The position numbers and the translations under genes are program-made. A stretch of DNA of 53,382 nt, from positions 1 to 53,382 of the forward strand of contig JAEYTO010000113.1 in the NCBI GenBank assembly GCA_023433925.1. The letters run 5' to 3'. Each line of letters begins with the position of its first letter. Positions within the stretch are counted from its first letter, which is position 1. The notes under the pieces were generated by a model. It made no database searches. It was not told where the DNA came from and worked only from the letters and a program-made list of their open reading frames with translations. The stretch comes from Pseudomonadota bacterium. GTDB lineage: Bacteria; Desulfobacterota; Desulfovibrionia; Desulfovibrionales; Desulfovibrionaceae. This document shows, piece by piece, positions 33,614 through 42,887 of this stretch.

Positions 33614-33946
33614 GCTTCGCTCCATGCTGGTTGAGGTCAAGCCTCGCTGGGGAACCTGCGCCGCGCCCTGGGGCAAAACCGTGCAGAGAGGCGCGACATC
33701 AGGCCCGGCGCAAGGCGGCGCGGGCCAGCCGGAAGTGAAAGCGCGCTCCGGCTCGCCCTCCCTCGCATGCATTCATTGCCGTCATGAATACATTTCGCGG
33801 CAATACACTAGCATAAGCCAGGAGCTTCACAAGGTTACGACCGTTATTTTTTGCTCCCTCCTGCTGACATGCGGTCCGTCATCCTCTACAAGGCATAGGA
33901 TGGTGTGGTGTTTTCAATGACGAGATGCGCTCTAGCGGGGGTACTG
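33614..33946. other. Divergent control region with a 7-bp inverted repeat
   Basis: This 333-base interval separates the propeller gene and the exported dikinase gene. ATTGCCG (33775-33781) pairs with CGGCAAT (33798-33804) in an AT-richer patch, a possible operator. No strong -35/-10 pair is clear. No coding frame is convincing here. Confidence 0.45.
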
Positions 33947-36895
33947 ATGGACATTCATGGATTCGCGGCAGGCACGTTCCGCCGTCTGGCCCTGCCGTTG
34001 CTGGCGCTTTGCCTGGCGCTCGCCGGAGGCCAGGCCTGGGCCGGGTCGGATGAGGCGCGGCTAGATGCCGAGCAGGCCAGGGCCTGGGTCGAGGAGATGA
34101 AGGCAAGCGAGCGCGGTCCGTTCGAGCGGTTGCGCTGGTTCTGCGAGGACGGCACGACCCTGCCGCCCGAGCCTTATGCCTGCGCCGGTCATGGCGGCGG
34201 CCACCAGCACGGCGAGCGGAACGACAAGGCCGAGGCCCTGCGCCAAGCCGGCCTGGAGGTCGCCACGGTGCTCGCGGGCATCAATGTAAAGGATTTCCTG
34301 GCCAGGCCGGACTTTGCCGCCGCGCTCAAGCAGATGATCCTGGAGCGCTGGCTCGTGGCGGCCGACGACGGCTGGATCTACCGCCGGGCCCGCTTCTACC
34401 GGGGCGCGCTCCAGGCCGAGGACGAGGACGCGGGCGGCAAGGCCCTGCTGCTCGGCCTGCTCGACCAGCGGGACTGGCGCCAGGACAGCTTCCTCGTGGC
34501 GCGCGAAGCGGTGCGCGCCCTGCCCCACGGCCGCTGGAACGCGCCGCTCACCGACGCGCGCGCCCTGGCCGCGCGCATAGAGGCCCAGGACAGCGGCTTC
34601 GCCGGCCTGCGCGCCAAGCTGCACGGCGCGCCCGGCCCCGAGGACACGCAACTCGTGCGCGAGCACGCCTTGCAAAAAGGCAGCCTTGCGCTGCTCGTCG
34701 AATACGAGCGGCTGGCCATGCTGCTTCAGGACGTCTACAAGCCGCGCGAGTTGCGCAAGGCGCTGGAAGCCGTCGCCGGCAAGACCGGAGATGCCGGCTT
34801 GGCCCAGGCTTTGCGGGCCGAGTCGGCTGGCCTCGGGCAGGATGCCGGCCCGGCGGAGAGCATGGCCCGCGCGGCCAGGGCCATGTCCGCCCTGCGCTCG
34901 GGCTTCGAGGCCTTCACCACGCCCGAGGCCAGGCTGGCCGCCCTGGATCTGAGCCTGGACCTGGAGGTAGAGGCCTACGCGCTCATGGGCGAGCTCCTGC
35001 GCTCGCGCCACGCGGCCACGCGCGCCGAGCAACTCCGCTGGCTGGACGCGACGGTCACGGCCCTGCACGGCATGGGCCTGCTCGGCGAGCGCGAGCTGGA
35101 GGCTCTGCGGGCGTCCAAAGCCGGCCTGGACCAGGACAGGGTCGCCCTCACGGAGTACCGGCAGGCGCTCAAGCACCAGGAGCGCGCCGCGGATTGGGCC
35201 GGCCGCGCGCTGCACTTCCATTTCGCGCCCGAGGTGGAGCGCTTGGCGGCTGTCGAGCCCAAGGCCAGGCTGTTCACTCAGGATCGGCTGCGGGCCAGCC
35301 CCTTGGCCCTGCACGCGGCCGTGTGCGAAACCCTGCTGGCCGACGCCGACCGCAATCTCGGCCTGGCGCACACGCTCCTGGGCCGCTCTGTCTCGTCCGG
35401 CCTGCGCGGGCTCAATCCTGGCCTGGCGCGCGGCGTGCTCCATGTGCACGAGGAGGGCCAGAGCATGGAAGACCTTGATCCCCAGGGCATCCACCTGCTC
35501 CCGGCCACCACCTCCGACCTGCCGCCCGTGGCCGGCATCCTGACCATGGGCCTGGGCAATTCCCTGTCCCACGTGCAGCTCCTGGCCCGCGACCTGGGCA
35601 TCCCCAACGCGGCCGTGGATCACGGCCTGCTCGGGCGGCTCTCGGCCATGGCCGGCAAGCGGGTGGTGCTCGCCGTGAGCCCCGGCGGCCGGGTCAGTCT
35701 GGAGCCGGACAGCCCCACGTGGGACGCGGCCTTTGACAAAAAGGAGCAGACGCCCGCCGACTTCCTTATTCCCGCCGATACCTCACGGCTGGATCCGCGG
35801 GTCACGAGCCTCATTCCCCTGGGACACCTGGCGGCCGGCGATGCCGGCCGGGTGGCCGGCCCCAAGGCCTGCAACCTGGGCGAGCTCAAGCACGCCTTTC
35901 CCGAGGCCGTGTCCGAGGGGTTGGTCATCCCCTTCGGCGTCTACGCGCAGGTGCTCGACCGGCCCGCGCGGCCCGGCGGGCCGAGCATGCGCGAATTCCT
36001 GCGCCAGGGCTATGCGCTGGCGCGCGGCATGCACGACAAGGCCGCCCGCGCCAAGGCCGAGACCGAACTGCTGGCCGAGGCGCGGGCCTGGTTCGAGTCC
36101 CTGGACCTCGGCCCGGAGCTGACCGATCGGCTGCGCGCGGCCATGGACGAGCGCTTCGGCCCGGACGGAACCTACGGCGTTTTCGTGCGCAGCGACACGA
36201 ACGTCGAGGACCTGCCGGGCTTCACGGGCGCAGGGCTGAACAAGACCGTGCCCAACGTGGTCGGCTTCGATGAGATCATCGACGCGATCCGCCAGGTCTG
36301 GGCCTCGCCCTTCAGCGAGCGGGCCTACGCCTGGCGGCAGGCGCACATGGAGGACCCGGCCGGGCTGCACGTCTCGGTGCTCATCCAGAAGACCGTGCCG
36401 GCGGACAAGTCGGGCGTGCTCGTGACCACGGACATTCATGCCGGCAGATCAGGCCACGTCTCCATCGCCGTCAACGAGGGCCTGGGCGGGGCCGTGAACG
36501 GTCAGCTCGCCGAGGAACTGTGCGTGGAGCTGGCCACGGGCCGGCCCCAGCTCCTGGCCCCGGCCGCCGAGCCCATGCGCCGCGCGGCGCTGCCCGAGGG
36601 CGGCCTGGACACGCTGCCCTGCGCCGGCGGCCCAGTGCTCGCCCAGGCCGAGATCATGGCCCTGTGCGACCTGGCCCGGACCGCGCCCGCCCGCTTCCGG
36701 GCCTTGCGCGGCCAGGGCGGCCAGTCGCTCCCAGCCGATATGGAGTTCGGCTTCGTGGACGGCAGGCTGGCCCTGTTCCAGCTCCGGCCTTTCGTGACCA
36801 GCGCCAAGGCCCGGCGGAACGCCTTGCTCCTGGCCATGGACGAAGGCCTCAAGGCCCCGCCCAGCGCGCGGGTGGACCTGCGGAGAGCGCCATGA
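33947..36895 (+). CDS. Exported dikinase-like protein (PEP-utilising His domain plus ATP-grasp domain)
   Basis: A 982-residue protein. Residues 1-32 are a Sec signal peptide (RR, then LALPLLALCLALAGG, cleavage after AWA). A long helical region with no known motif runs to about 490. At about 520-570 lies a phosphohistidine swivelling domain with ILTMGLGNSLSHVQLLAR, catalytic H542. From about 635 an ATP-grasp domain runs KACNLGEL (K640), VRSDTNVEDLPGFTGAG (747-763) to FGFVDGRLALFQLRPF. The order (His domain before ATP domain) and the LSHV and RSDxNxEDLxGxxGAG motifs are closer to alpha-glucan water dikinase than to PEP synthase or PPDK. Start at 33947 has GGGGG upstream. An exported ATP-dependent dikinase is unexpected. 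Confidence 0.8.
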   Translation: MDIHGFAAGTFRRLALPLLALCLALAGGQAWAGSDEARLDAEQARAWVEEMKASERGPFERLRWFCEDGTTLPPEPYACAGHGGGHQHGERNDKAEALRQAGLEVATVLAGINVKDFLARPDFAAALKQMILERWLVAADDGWIYRRARFYRGALQAEDEDAGGKALLLGLLDQRDWRQDSFLVAREAVRALPHGRWNAPLTDARALAARIEAQDSGFAGLRAKLHGAPGPEDTQLVREHALQKGSLALLVEYERLAMLLQDVYKPRELRKALEAVAGKTGDAGLAQALRAESAGLGQDAGPAESMARAARAMSALRSGFEAFTTPEARLAALDLSLDLEVEAYALMGELLRSRHAATRAEQLRWLDATVTALHGMGLLGERELEALRASKAGLDQDRVALTEYRQALKHQERAADWAGRALHFHFAPEVERLAAVEPKARLFTQDRLRASPLALHAAVCETLLADADRNLGLAHTLLGRSVSSGLRGLNPGLARGVLHVHEEGQSMEDLDPQGIHLLPATTSDLPPVAGILTMGLGNSLSHVQLLARDLGIPNAAVDHGLLGRLSAMAGKRVVLAVSPGGRVSLEPDSPTWDAAFDKKEQTPADFLIPADTSRLDPRVTSLIPLGHLAAGDAGRVAGPKACNLGELKHAFPEAVSEGLVIPFGVYAQVLDRPARPGGPSMREFLRQGYALARGMHDKAARAKAETELLAEARAWFESLDLGPELTDRLRAAMDERFGPDGTYGVFVRSDTNVEDLPGFTGAGLNKTVPNVVGFDEIIDAIRQVWASPFSERAYAWRQAHMEDPAGLHVSVLIQKTVPADKSGVLVTTDIHAGRSGHVSIAVNEGLGGAVNGQLAEELCVELATGRPQLLAPAAEPMRRAALPEGGLDTLPCAGGPVLAQAEIMALCDLARTAPARFRALRGQGGQSLPADMEFGFVDGRLALFQLRPFVTSAKARRNALLLAMDEGLKAPPSARVDLRRAP

Positions 36896-38175
36896 ACGGG
36901 CTCATGGGCGTGGCGCGCGGCCTGCCCTGCCTGGCTCTCGCCGTGCTCCTCGCGGCCGGTCCGGCCCTGGCCTACCCGGTATACGAGGCCGATGATCGCG
37001 GCATTGCGCGCCTTGCCCCGTACCAGGCCACCGAGCTTCCGGCCGGCGCGCGATTGCCCCTTGGGCGCGTGGACCTGCGGCTGACCGCGCGCAAGGATCT
37101 GGATCTGCCGCCGCCCGACCCTGAACTAAGCAGGGAGATCGCGCACATCCTCGGCCAGGACGCCCAGAGCTTCTCCTTCGCCGTGCTCGACCTCTCGGAC
37201 CCCGGCCGGCCGCGCTACGCCGAGCACCGGGGCGACGCGGCCGCTACGGCCGGCAGCGTGGGCAAGCTCCTCGTGGGCCTGGCCCTGTTCCAGGCTCTGG
37301 CCGACGCCTGGCCGGACGATCTGACCGCCCGCGAACGCGTGCTGCGCGAGACCGTGATCATTGCCGACGAGGTCATCGACAGCGACTCCCACGACGTGCC
37401 CCTGGCCAGGGACGGCGGCCTGGACTATCGGCCGCTGCGCAAGGGCGACGCGGCCAACTTGTGGACCTGGCTGGACTGGATGCTCTCGGCCAGCTCCAAC
37501 GCCGCCGCGAGCATGGTGCTCAAGCAGGCCATGCTCCTGCACCGCTTCGGCGCGGACTATCCCGTGGGCGCCAAGGCGGCGGGAAAGGCCTTCGACCTCC
37601 CGGAAACGGAGCGTCAGGCCTGGCTGCGCGCCACGCTCGTGAAGCCGGTCGAACGCAACGGCCTCGACGCATCGGCGCTCCAGCAGGGCCGGTTCTTCAC
37701 GCGCGGCGGCAGGAAGCTCGCGCCGGGTTTCGGGAGCCACGCCACGGCGCGCGAGTTGTGCCGCTTCATGCTGCGCATGGAGCAGGGCCGGCTGGTGGAC
37801 GAGTTCTCCAGCCGCGAGCTCAAACGGCTTCTTTATCTCACGGAAGGGCGCATGCGCTACGCGGCCTCGCCAGCCTTGTACAACGCCGCGCTCTACTACA
37901 AGTCGGGCTCACTCTACTCGTGCCTGGACGAGCCGGGCTTCGACTGCCGCCAGTACCACGGCGACAGACTCAATCTGCTGGCCTCGGTGGCCGAGATCGA
38001 GGCCCCGGCCCAGGACCCGCAGGCGTTCTACATCGCGGCCGTGATCTCCAACGTCCTGTGCCGCGACTCCTCCGAGCTGCACAAGGAGCTGGCCACGGCC
38101 ATCCACCGCATCGTGATCAAGGGCAGCCGTCGGGAACCAGCCAGGCAGGAGCCGATCAAGGCCGGTATGGAGTAG
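36892..38175 (+). CDS. Exported serine hydrolase (class A beta-lactamase/PBP-like)
   Basis: A 427-residue protein whose ATG overlaps the dikinase stop as ATGA, implying translational coupling. A signal peptide ends at about residue 27 (GPALA before YPV). The catalytic fold shows SVGK (S122, K125), the SxN-like SSN at 201-203 and KSG at 337-339, the three active-site motifs of penicillin-binding proteins and class A beta-lactamases. The extra N-terminal strand region (30-80) and a C-terminal stretch ending KAGME are not typical. A peptidoglycan-directed esterase or carboxypeptidase role is possible, and the substrate is unknown. Confidence 0.82.
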   Translation: MNGLMGVARGLPCLALAVLLAAGPALAYPVYEADDRGIARLAPYQATELPAGARLPLGRVDLRLTARKDLDLPPPDPELSREIAHILGQDAQSFSFAVLDLSDPGRPRYAEHRGDAAATAGSVGKLLVGLALFQALADAWPDDLTARERVLRETVIIADEVIDSDSHDVPLARDGGLDYRPLRKGDAANLWTWLDWMLSASSNAAASMVLKQAMLLHRFGADYPVGAKAAGKAFDLPETERQAWLRATLVKPVERNGLDASALQQGRFFTRGGRKLAPGFGSHATARELCRFMLRMEQGRLVDEFSSRELKRLLYLTEGRMRYAASPALYNAALYYKSGSLYSCLDEPGFDCRQYHGDRLNLLASVAEIEAPAQDPQAFYIAAVISNVLCRDSSELHKELATAIHRIVIKGSRREPARQEPIKAGME

Positions 38176-38216
38176 CTTGACGGCACGCCAGCAGTCCAAA
38201 AAGAGGGCGTCCTTTC

Positions 38217-40268
38217 TCAGCCGATTTGCATATCACGCTCGTTCGCCCGCAGGTACTCGCTCAGCGCATCAAGGAGGCGCCTGGCCGTGGCCAGGGCCTC
38301 CTCGCGCCGGCCTTGGCGGGCCGCGTTCTCCAACTCCGTGGCCAATTCGTACACGTCCATGGCTCCGGCGAAGTGCGCGCCGTTGCGCAGGCCGTGGGCC
38401 TCGCCCGAGAGACCCTCCAGGTCCTCGGCCTCCAGGTGGGCGCCGAGCGCCTCCTGGCGCTGGGGCACCTCGCTGAGAAACATGCGTCGGATGACCTCGC
38501 TCGGTCTGGAAACCACGGACCGGCGAGGCTTGGCTTCGGCCTCGCGGGGCTTGGCTTCGCCCCCGCGAGCATTCCCGCCGCGCGCCGCCAGCGCGTTGAT
38601 GATCTCGCGCTCAAGCTCCTCGAAGTTGATGGGCTTGGGCACATAGGCATCCATGCCCGCCGCCAGGGCTTTGCTCCTGTCCTGACTCAAGGCGTAGGCC
38701 GTCAGGGCCACGATGGGGATACCCGACCACGGCTCGCCCGTGGCCGCGCGGATGGTGCGCGTGGCCTCCAGGCCGTCCATGTGCGGCATCTGGATGTCCA
38801 TGAGGATCAGATCGTAGGGCTTGGCCTTGAGCATGTCGAGCACGATCCTGCCGTTCTCGGCGATGTCCACGGCATGGCCCATGGCCTCGAAGTAATCCTT
38901 GAGGAAGAACTGATTGATGCGGTTGTCCTCGGCGAGCAGGAAGGACAGGGCAGGGATGTCCTTGAGCCCGTGGGCGGGCCGCTCGGCATGGAGGACCCGA
39001 GGCGCGGGCTTACGGATGCCGACCACGGGGAGCGAGAAGGTGAAGGCGCTGCCCCTGCCCGGCATGCTCTCGACCCATATCTCGCCGCCGAGCATCTCCA
39101 CCAGCCGCTTGGAAATGGCCAGCCCCAGGCCGGCGCCCCCGAACCCCTTGGACAGGGAGCTGTCCAGTTGGCTGAAGCTCTTGAACAGGCAGGGCTGCAT
39201 CTCCTCGGGTATGCCCATGCCCGAGTCGCGCACGCAGAATAGAAGCGTCAGGCGCTCCTCGCCGCGGCTGCCGAGCATGGCCGAGACGGCCACCTCGCCC
39301 TTCTCGGTGAACTTGATGGCGTTGGAGACGAGGTTCGTGAGCACCTGCCCGAGCTTGTCAGCATCCGTGCGCAGCCAGGCCGGGACGCCGGAGCCGATGC
39401 GCACGTTCAGCTTCAGGCCCTTCTCGCGGGCCTGATAGCCGTAGGGGCTGACGATCTTCTCCAGCAGCCCGGCCAGTTCGAAATCCTGCTCATGGACATC
39501 GAGCTTGCCCGCCTCGATCTTGGACAGGTCCAGGATGTCGTCGATGAGGGCCAGCAGGGCATCGGCCGAGTGCTTGATCATGCGCGCGTACTCGCCCTTG
39601 TCCGCCGGGTCCTTGAGGACCGAGAGCCGCTCCGCGAGACCGAGCACGGCGTTGAGCGGCGTGCGTATCTCATGGCTCATGCTGGCCAGGAACTCGCTCT
39701 TGGCCCGGCTGGCCTCCTCGGCCTCCCGCTTGGCCTGCCGGAGGCGCTCCTCCAGGCGCTTGAAGCGGGTGATGTCGCGCACCACGGCCAGCACCGAGCC
39801 CACCTCGCCCGCTACGTTCTGCACGGGCGCGAGCCGGGCCTGCATGTGGCGCTCGCTCCGCCGGCTTTTCATGCGGAAGGATATGGACGAGCCGTGCCCG
39901 CTGCGCAGGACCTGCCGCAGGCTGCTCTCGAAGCACTCGGCGGGCTCGGGGTCCTGGATGATCTCCCCGATGCGCTTGCCCAGGTAGTCCTGCCTCGGCC
40001 TGCTCGCGACGCTCTCCACCGCGGGATTGACGTAGCGGATGCGCAGATCGCGGTCGTGGATGAGGATGAGGTCGGAGGCGCTGTCCACGAAGATCTTGAA
40101 CTCCTGCTGGGCCTGCAAGGAAGTCCGCTCGGCCTCCAGCCGCCTGGCGACCTCCCGCTCCACCGCGTCCCTGGCCGCGCGAGCCTCCTGCTCCAGGGTC
40201 GCGCATCTGGCTCGCAAATCCTCAAGCTCGCGGACGAGCTCCTGCTTGGGCGAACCGCGCGCCTTCAT
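38217..40268 (-). CDS. Hybrid histidine kinase (PAS-HisKA-HATPase-REC-Hpt)
   Basis: A 683-residue soluble multidomain signalling protein. In order: coiled coil (about 10-50), a PAS domain (FVDSASDLILIHDRDLRIRY), HisKA with SMSHEIRTPLN (H199), HATPase (NLVSNAIKFTEKGE, DSGMGIPEE, GAGLGLAISKRLVE), a receiver with D491 in LMDIQMPHMDG, and a C-terminal Hpt domain (EAHGLRNGAHFAGA, H625). All four phosphorelay stations seem intact. No transmembrane segment is visible, so it senses a cytoplasmic cue. GGAAGGGGG lies upstream of the ATG at 40268. The nearest gene is an HD-GYP protein on the same strand, which may share the pathway. Confidence 0.93.
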   Translation of the reverse strand: MKARGSPKQELVRELEDLRARCATLEQEARAARDAVEREVARRLEAERTSLQAQQEFKIFVDSASDLILIHDRDLRIRYVNPAVESVASRPRQDYLGKRIGEIIQDPEPAECFESSLRQVLRSGHGSSISFRMKSRRSERHMQARLAPVQNVAGEVGSVLAVVRDITRFKRLEERLRQAKREAEEASRAKSEFLASMSHEIRTPLNAVLGLAERLSVLKDPADKGEYARMIKHSADALLALIDDILDLSKIEAGKLDVHEQDFELAGLLEKIVSPYGYQAREKGLKLNVRIGSGVPAWLRTDADKLGQVLTNLVSNAIKFTEKGEVAVSAMLGSRGEERLTLLFCVRDSGMGIPEEMQPCLFKSFSQLDSSLSKGFGGAGLGLAISKRLVEMLGGEIWVESMPGRGSAFTFSLPVVGIRKPAPRVLHAERPAHGLKDIPALSFLLAEDNRINQFFLKDYFEAMGHAVDIAENGRIVLDMLKAKPYDLILMDIQMPHMDGLEATRTIRAATGEPWSGIPIVALTAYALSQDRSKALAAGMDAYVPKPINFEELEREIINALAARGGNARGGEAKPREAEAKPRRSVVSRPSEVIRRMFLSEVPQRQEALGAHLEAEDLEGLSGEAHGLRNGAHFAGAMDVYELATELENAARQGRREEALATARRLLDALSEYLRANERDMQIG

Positions 40269-40384
40269 GCTCTGCCCCCTTCCTTCAGGGCTCATGGGAT
40301 ATTTCATGTCCGGCACGGTACCAGAAGCCCAACAAGTTGCAAAAACCAAACTGGCTGGGCTGACGGGGCGGCCGGCCGCGAGGC

Positions 40385-41425
40385 TCAGCCCAAAAGCGAG
40401 GCCGGGGTTACGCGCAGGGTCTTGGGGTCCACGCTGTCCTGGACGCGCAGGTCGATGCCCCTGGCCTGGTGTTCGGCCAGGTCAATGGTCATGGGCCGCC
40501 GACGCCGGAACCCCTGATCGAAGCAGACGTCCACCGTGGGCAACAGGATGCGCTCGGGATTGATCTCGCGCACGACGGCGATGCTCCCGTCCGTGAGCCG
40601 GACCAGGCTTCCCGGCGGGTAGACGCCGATGCACTTGATGAAACGCTCCACGTAGGTCGGGAAGAAATGCGTCCCGTTCTCGCGGTAGATGAGGCCCAGG
40701 GCCGTGGTCGGCGTGCTCGCCTTGCGGTAGCAGCGGTTGCTGGTCAGCGCATCGTACACGTCCACCAGGCTGATGACCCTGGCCAGCGGATTGATGGCCC
40801 TGCCCGAGAGGCCTCGGGGGTAGCCGCGGCCGTCGTGGCGCTCGTGGTGCTGCATGATGGCCAGCAGCACATCCCGCTGGAGCGCGGACGAGTCGCGCAT
40901 GACCCGGTAGCCCTCCACGGCATGGCGCTTGATGATGCCGTACTCCGCATCGTTCAGTCGGCCGGGCTTCTTGAGGATCTCCTCGGGGATGCACGCCTTG
41001 CCGACGTCGTGGAAGATGCCGGCGATGCCCAGCACGCGCAGCTGCTCCGTGGGCAGGCCGAGGCTCCTGCCGAAAAGGATCGCGAACACGGCCACGTTGA
41101 TGCAGTGGTGGAAGGTGTAGTCGTCGTGCTCCCGCAGCTTGGCCAGGCTGGCCACGGCCGACCGGTTGCGCATGATGCTGGCGATGATCCGGTCCACGAC
41201 CGGGACCGCCTCGCGGCAATCCAGAACCTTGCCCCGGCGGACCTCCTCCATGAAGTGGCGCGCGTAACTCAGGGCCTCGGCGTATACCACGCCGGCCTTC
41301 TCGAACTCCTCGGGAAACGGCGTCTCCTGAGCCTTGGGACGGATGGCGCTCCACAGATCGAGGACACGCTTCTTGTCCTCGACCAGGGAGGCCGGGGCCG
41401 CCTTCGGGTCGCCCGGGCCGGTCAT
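40385..41425 (-). CDS. HD-GYP domain protein (putative cyclic-di-GMP phosphodiesterase)
   Basis: About 346 residues. The HD-GYP domain is complete: FHHCINVAVFAILFG, GIAGIFHDVGKACIPEEIL (HD motif), QHHERHDGRGYPRGLSG (GYP motif) and RVISLVDVYDALTSNRCYR. HD-GYP proteins hydrolyse cyclic di-GMP. The C-terminal part (VYPPGSLVRLTDGSIAVVREI) is the common small beta domain. The start is uncertain: ATGs at 41431 and 41425 both lack an ideal ribosome binding site. It has its own promoter at 41578-41606. The hybrid kinase gene starts about 115 bases downstream on the same strand. Confidence 0.85.
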   Translation of the reverse strand: MTGPGDPKAAPASLVEDKKRVLDLWSAIRPKAQETPFPEEFEKAGVVYAEALSYARHFMEEVRRGKVLDCREAVPVVDRIIASIMRNRSAVASLAKLREHDDYTFHHCINVAVFAILFGRSLGLPTEQLRVLGIAGIFHDVGKACIPEEILKKPGRLNDAEYGIIKRHAVEGYRVMRDSSALQRDVLLAIMQHHERHDGRGYPRGLSGRAINPLARVISLVDVYDALTSNRCYRKASTPTTALGLIYRENGTHFFPTYVERFIKCIGVYPPGSLVRLTDGSIAVVREINPERILLPTVDVCFDQGFRRRRPMTIDLAEHQARGIDLRVQDSVDPKTLRVTPASLLG

Positions 41426-41577
41426 GAGCATGCCCGCCGCCCGTGCGAGCCAAGCCCGCCGGCCAGGCAAATCATGTGCCGCAAGGCGCTCTGGACGGGC
41501 AATGAAGCGGTGCGTGACGTGGCGGACATGCTTCGCTCTTGGCTGCCGGATCGCATTTGGGTTGAAATTGTTATGAA

Positions 41578-41606
41578 AATATACGTCCTGGCCGGTCCGG
41601 GCGCAA
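41578..41606 (-). promoter_or_regulatory. Sigma-70 promoter for the HD-GYP gene
   Basis: On the minus strand TTGCGC (41606-41601) and TATATT (41583-41578) are 17 bases apart. The leader to the coding start would be about 150 bases. Confidence 0.55.
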
Positions 41607-41798
41607 GCACATAGTCCCTGGCCGCGAATTCCCGACGTGCGGTCTTCCCCCGCATGTCGCCAGGCTCCATCCCTTCGCCTGGCCGGTAAGGCGACGCGCA
41701 TTGACCGCGGCCCCATTCTGTGGTGACCTCCGCGCCAGGGCCTGCCGGCCGGCAAGCCCGCAACTGGCCACACCCTTGGCCTGGAGGCGACCTGGACC

Positions 41799-42344
41799 GT
41801 GACCCAAGACCACCGTGAAACCGCCGGGGGCTTCGAGCCCGCCGTCCTTCAGGCCGGTCTCGTTCAGCCCCAGGCAGTCCTGGCGGCCGCGCTCGCGGAC
41901 CTGCCCGGCCCGGCGCGAGCGCGCCACGCCCCGGCCCTGGCGCGCCGTCTGCCCGGCTGGACAGCCAGCCTGCGCGCCATGCGGCTGGGCTCGTCCCATG
42001 GTCCCGTGCTCGCCGTGTGGCTCGCGGAAGGCCCGGAGGCGGAGATCGACCAGGCCATGGCCGGCGAGCCCGTCCTGGGCCTGCTCCTGCACCGCCTGGC
42101 CTCGGGATTGGTCATGGCCGCGCTGGCCTGCCTGCGGCCCCAGGCCGCCGAGCGGAACTGCGCGCCTCGGCCCGAGATTTGCCCGGACCTGGACACGGCC
42201 CTTGCCGCCCACGGACTGGCCGATGCGCAAGGCCGGCCCGCGCGCCGTTATGCCGTGATCACCCACGACACCCCTGATGCCGGCTGCGCGGACTGCGGCC
42301 TGCGTCACGGCTGCCAGGGGCCGCGCACAGGAAGTCTGCCATGA
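41799..42344 (+). CDS. Unknown protein coupled to the ThrRS editing-domain gene
   Basis: A 181-residue protein. Its stop overlaps the start of the next gene as ATGA. No ATG lies near the 5' end and the GTG at 41799, with GGAGG twelve bases upstream, is taken as the start. The C-terminus carries a cysteine cluster CADCGLRHGC that looks like a metal or Fe-S site. The middle (RAMRLGSSHGPVLAVWLAEGPE, then LLLHRLASGLVMAALACL) is not recognised. The tight coupling suggests a functional link to aminoacyl-tRNA editing, but I assign no function. Confidence 0.55.
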   Translation: MTQDHRETAGGFEPAVLQAGLVQPQAVLAAALADLPGPARARHAPALARRLPGWTASLRAMRLGSSHGPVLAVWLAEGPEAEIDQAMAGEPVLGLLLHRLASGLVMAALACLRPQAAERNCAPRPEICPDLDTALAAHGLADAQGRPARRYAVITHDTPDAGCADCGLRHGCQGPRTGSLP

Positions 42345-42754
42345 AGCTGCTCATGTTCTATGCCCCGGAGTTCTGGCACAAGCCATTTCAGAAGACCCTG
42401 GCCGATGCGCCCGAAGCAGCCCCGGAGGGCGAATCGGCGCACAATGCCGTGGTGGTCTTCTACCATGGCGAGGCCGAGGACCATGAACGCCGCGACAGCG
42501 TGCTCTCCAAGACGCTCAAGAACATCAAATGGCTGGCCGGCAAGTTCGGGACCAAGGGCGTGGTGCTGCACTCCTTCGGCCACCTCTCCGAGAGCAAGGC
42601 TGATCCCGAGTTCGTGCGCGGGCTCGTGTCCGATGTCCGCCAGCGCCTGGAAGGCACGGGCTACACCGTGGCCGAGACGCCCTTCGGCTACCTGAACGAA
42701 TGGAAGCTCCACGTGGCCGGGGATTCCCTGGCCAAGGTCTTCAAGAGCATTTGA
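42341..42754 (+). CDS. Stand-alone archaeal-type threonyl-tRNA synthetase editing domain
   Basis: A 137-residue protein that matches the archaeal ThrRS N-terminal editing domain (tRNA-Thr_ED, a relative of D-aminoacyl-tRNA deacylase). VVLHSFGHLSESKADPEFV, then a YTVAETPFGYLNEWKLHVAG block and the closing AKVFKSI are the conserved segments. It would hydrolyse mischarged aminoacyl-tRNA, probably Ser-tRNA(Thr), in trans. There is no synthetase body attached. The start overlaps the upstream gene (ATGA). Confidence 0.85.
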   Translation: MKLLMFYAPEFWHKPFQKTLADAPEAAPEGESAHNAVVVFYHGEAEDHERRDSVLSKTLKNIKWLAGKFGTKGVVLHSFGHLSESKADPEFVRGLVSDVRQRLEGTGYTVAETPFGYLNEWKLHVAGDSLAKVFKSI

Positions 42755-42887
42755 TCCGGGGCTGGAGCAGGCCAGGAACGATCCCCGCGACCGGCCGCGA
42801 TGGAACCGGCCCATGGGAACCGCGTCAGGTCCGGGCCTGACGTAACCTTGCCTGACTATCTTCGTGGAAAACGGCCGGATGGCGGGC

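Noticed and set aside
34061..35623. A 520-codon open frame on the minus strand inside the exported dikinase gene
   Set aside because: It is antisense to a gene with a signal peptide and catalytic motifs; it has no features of its own.
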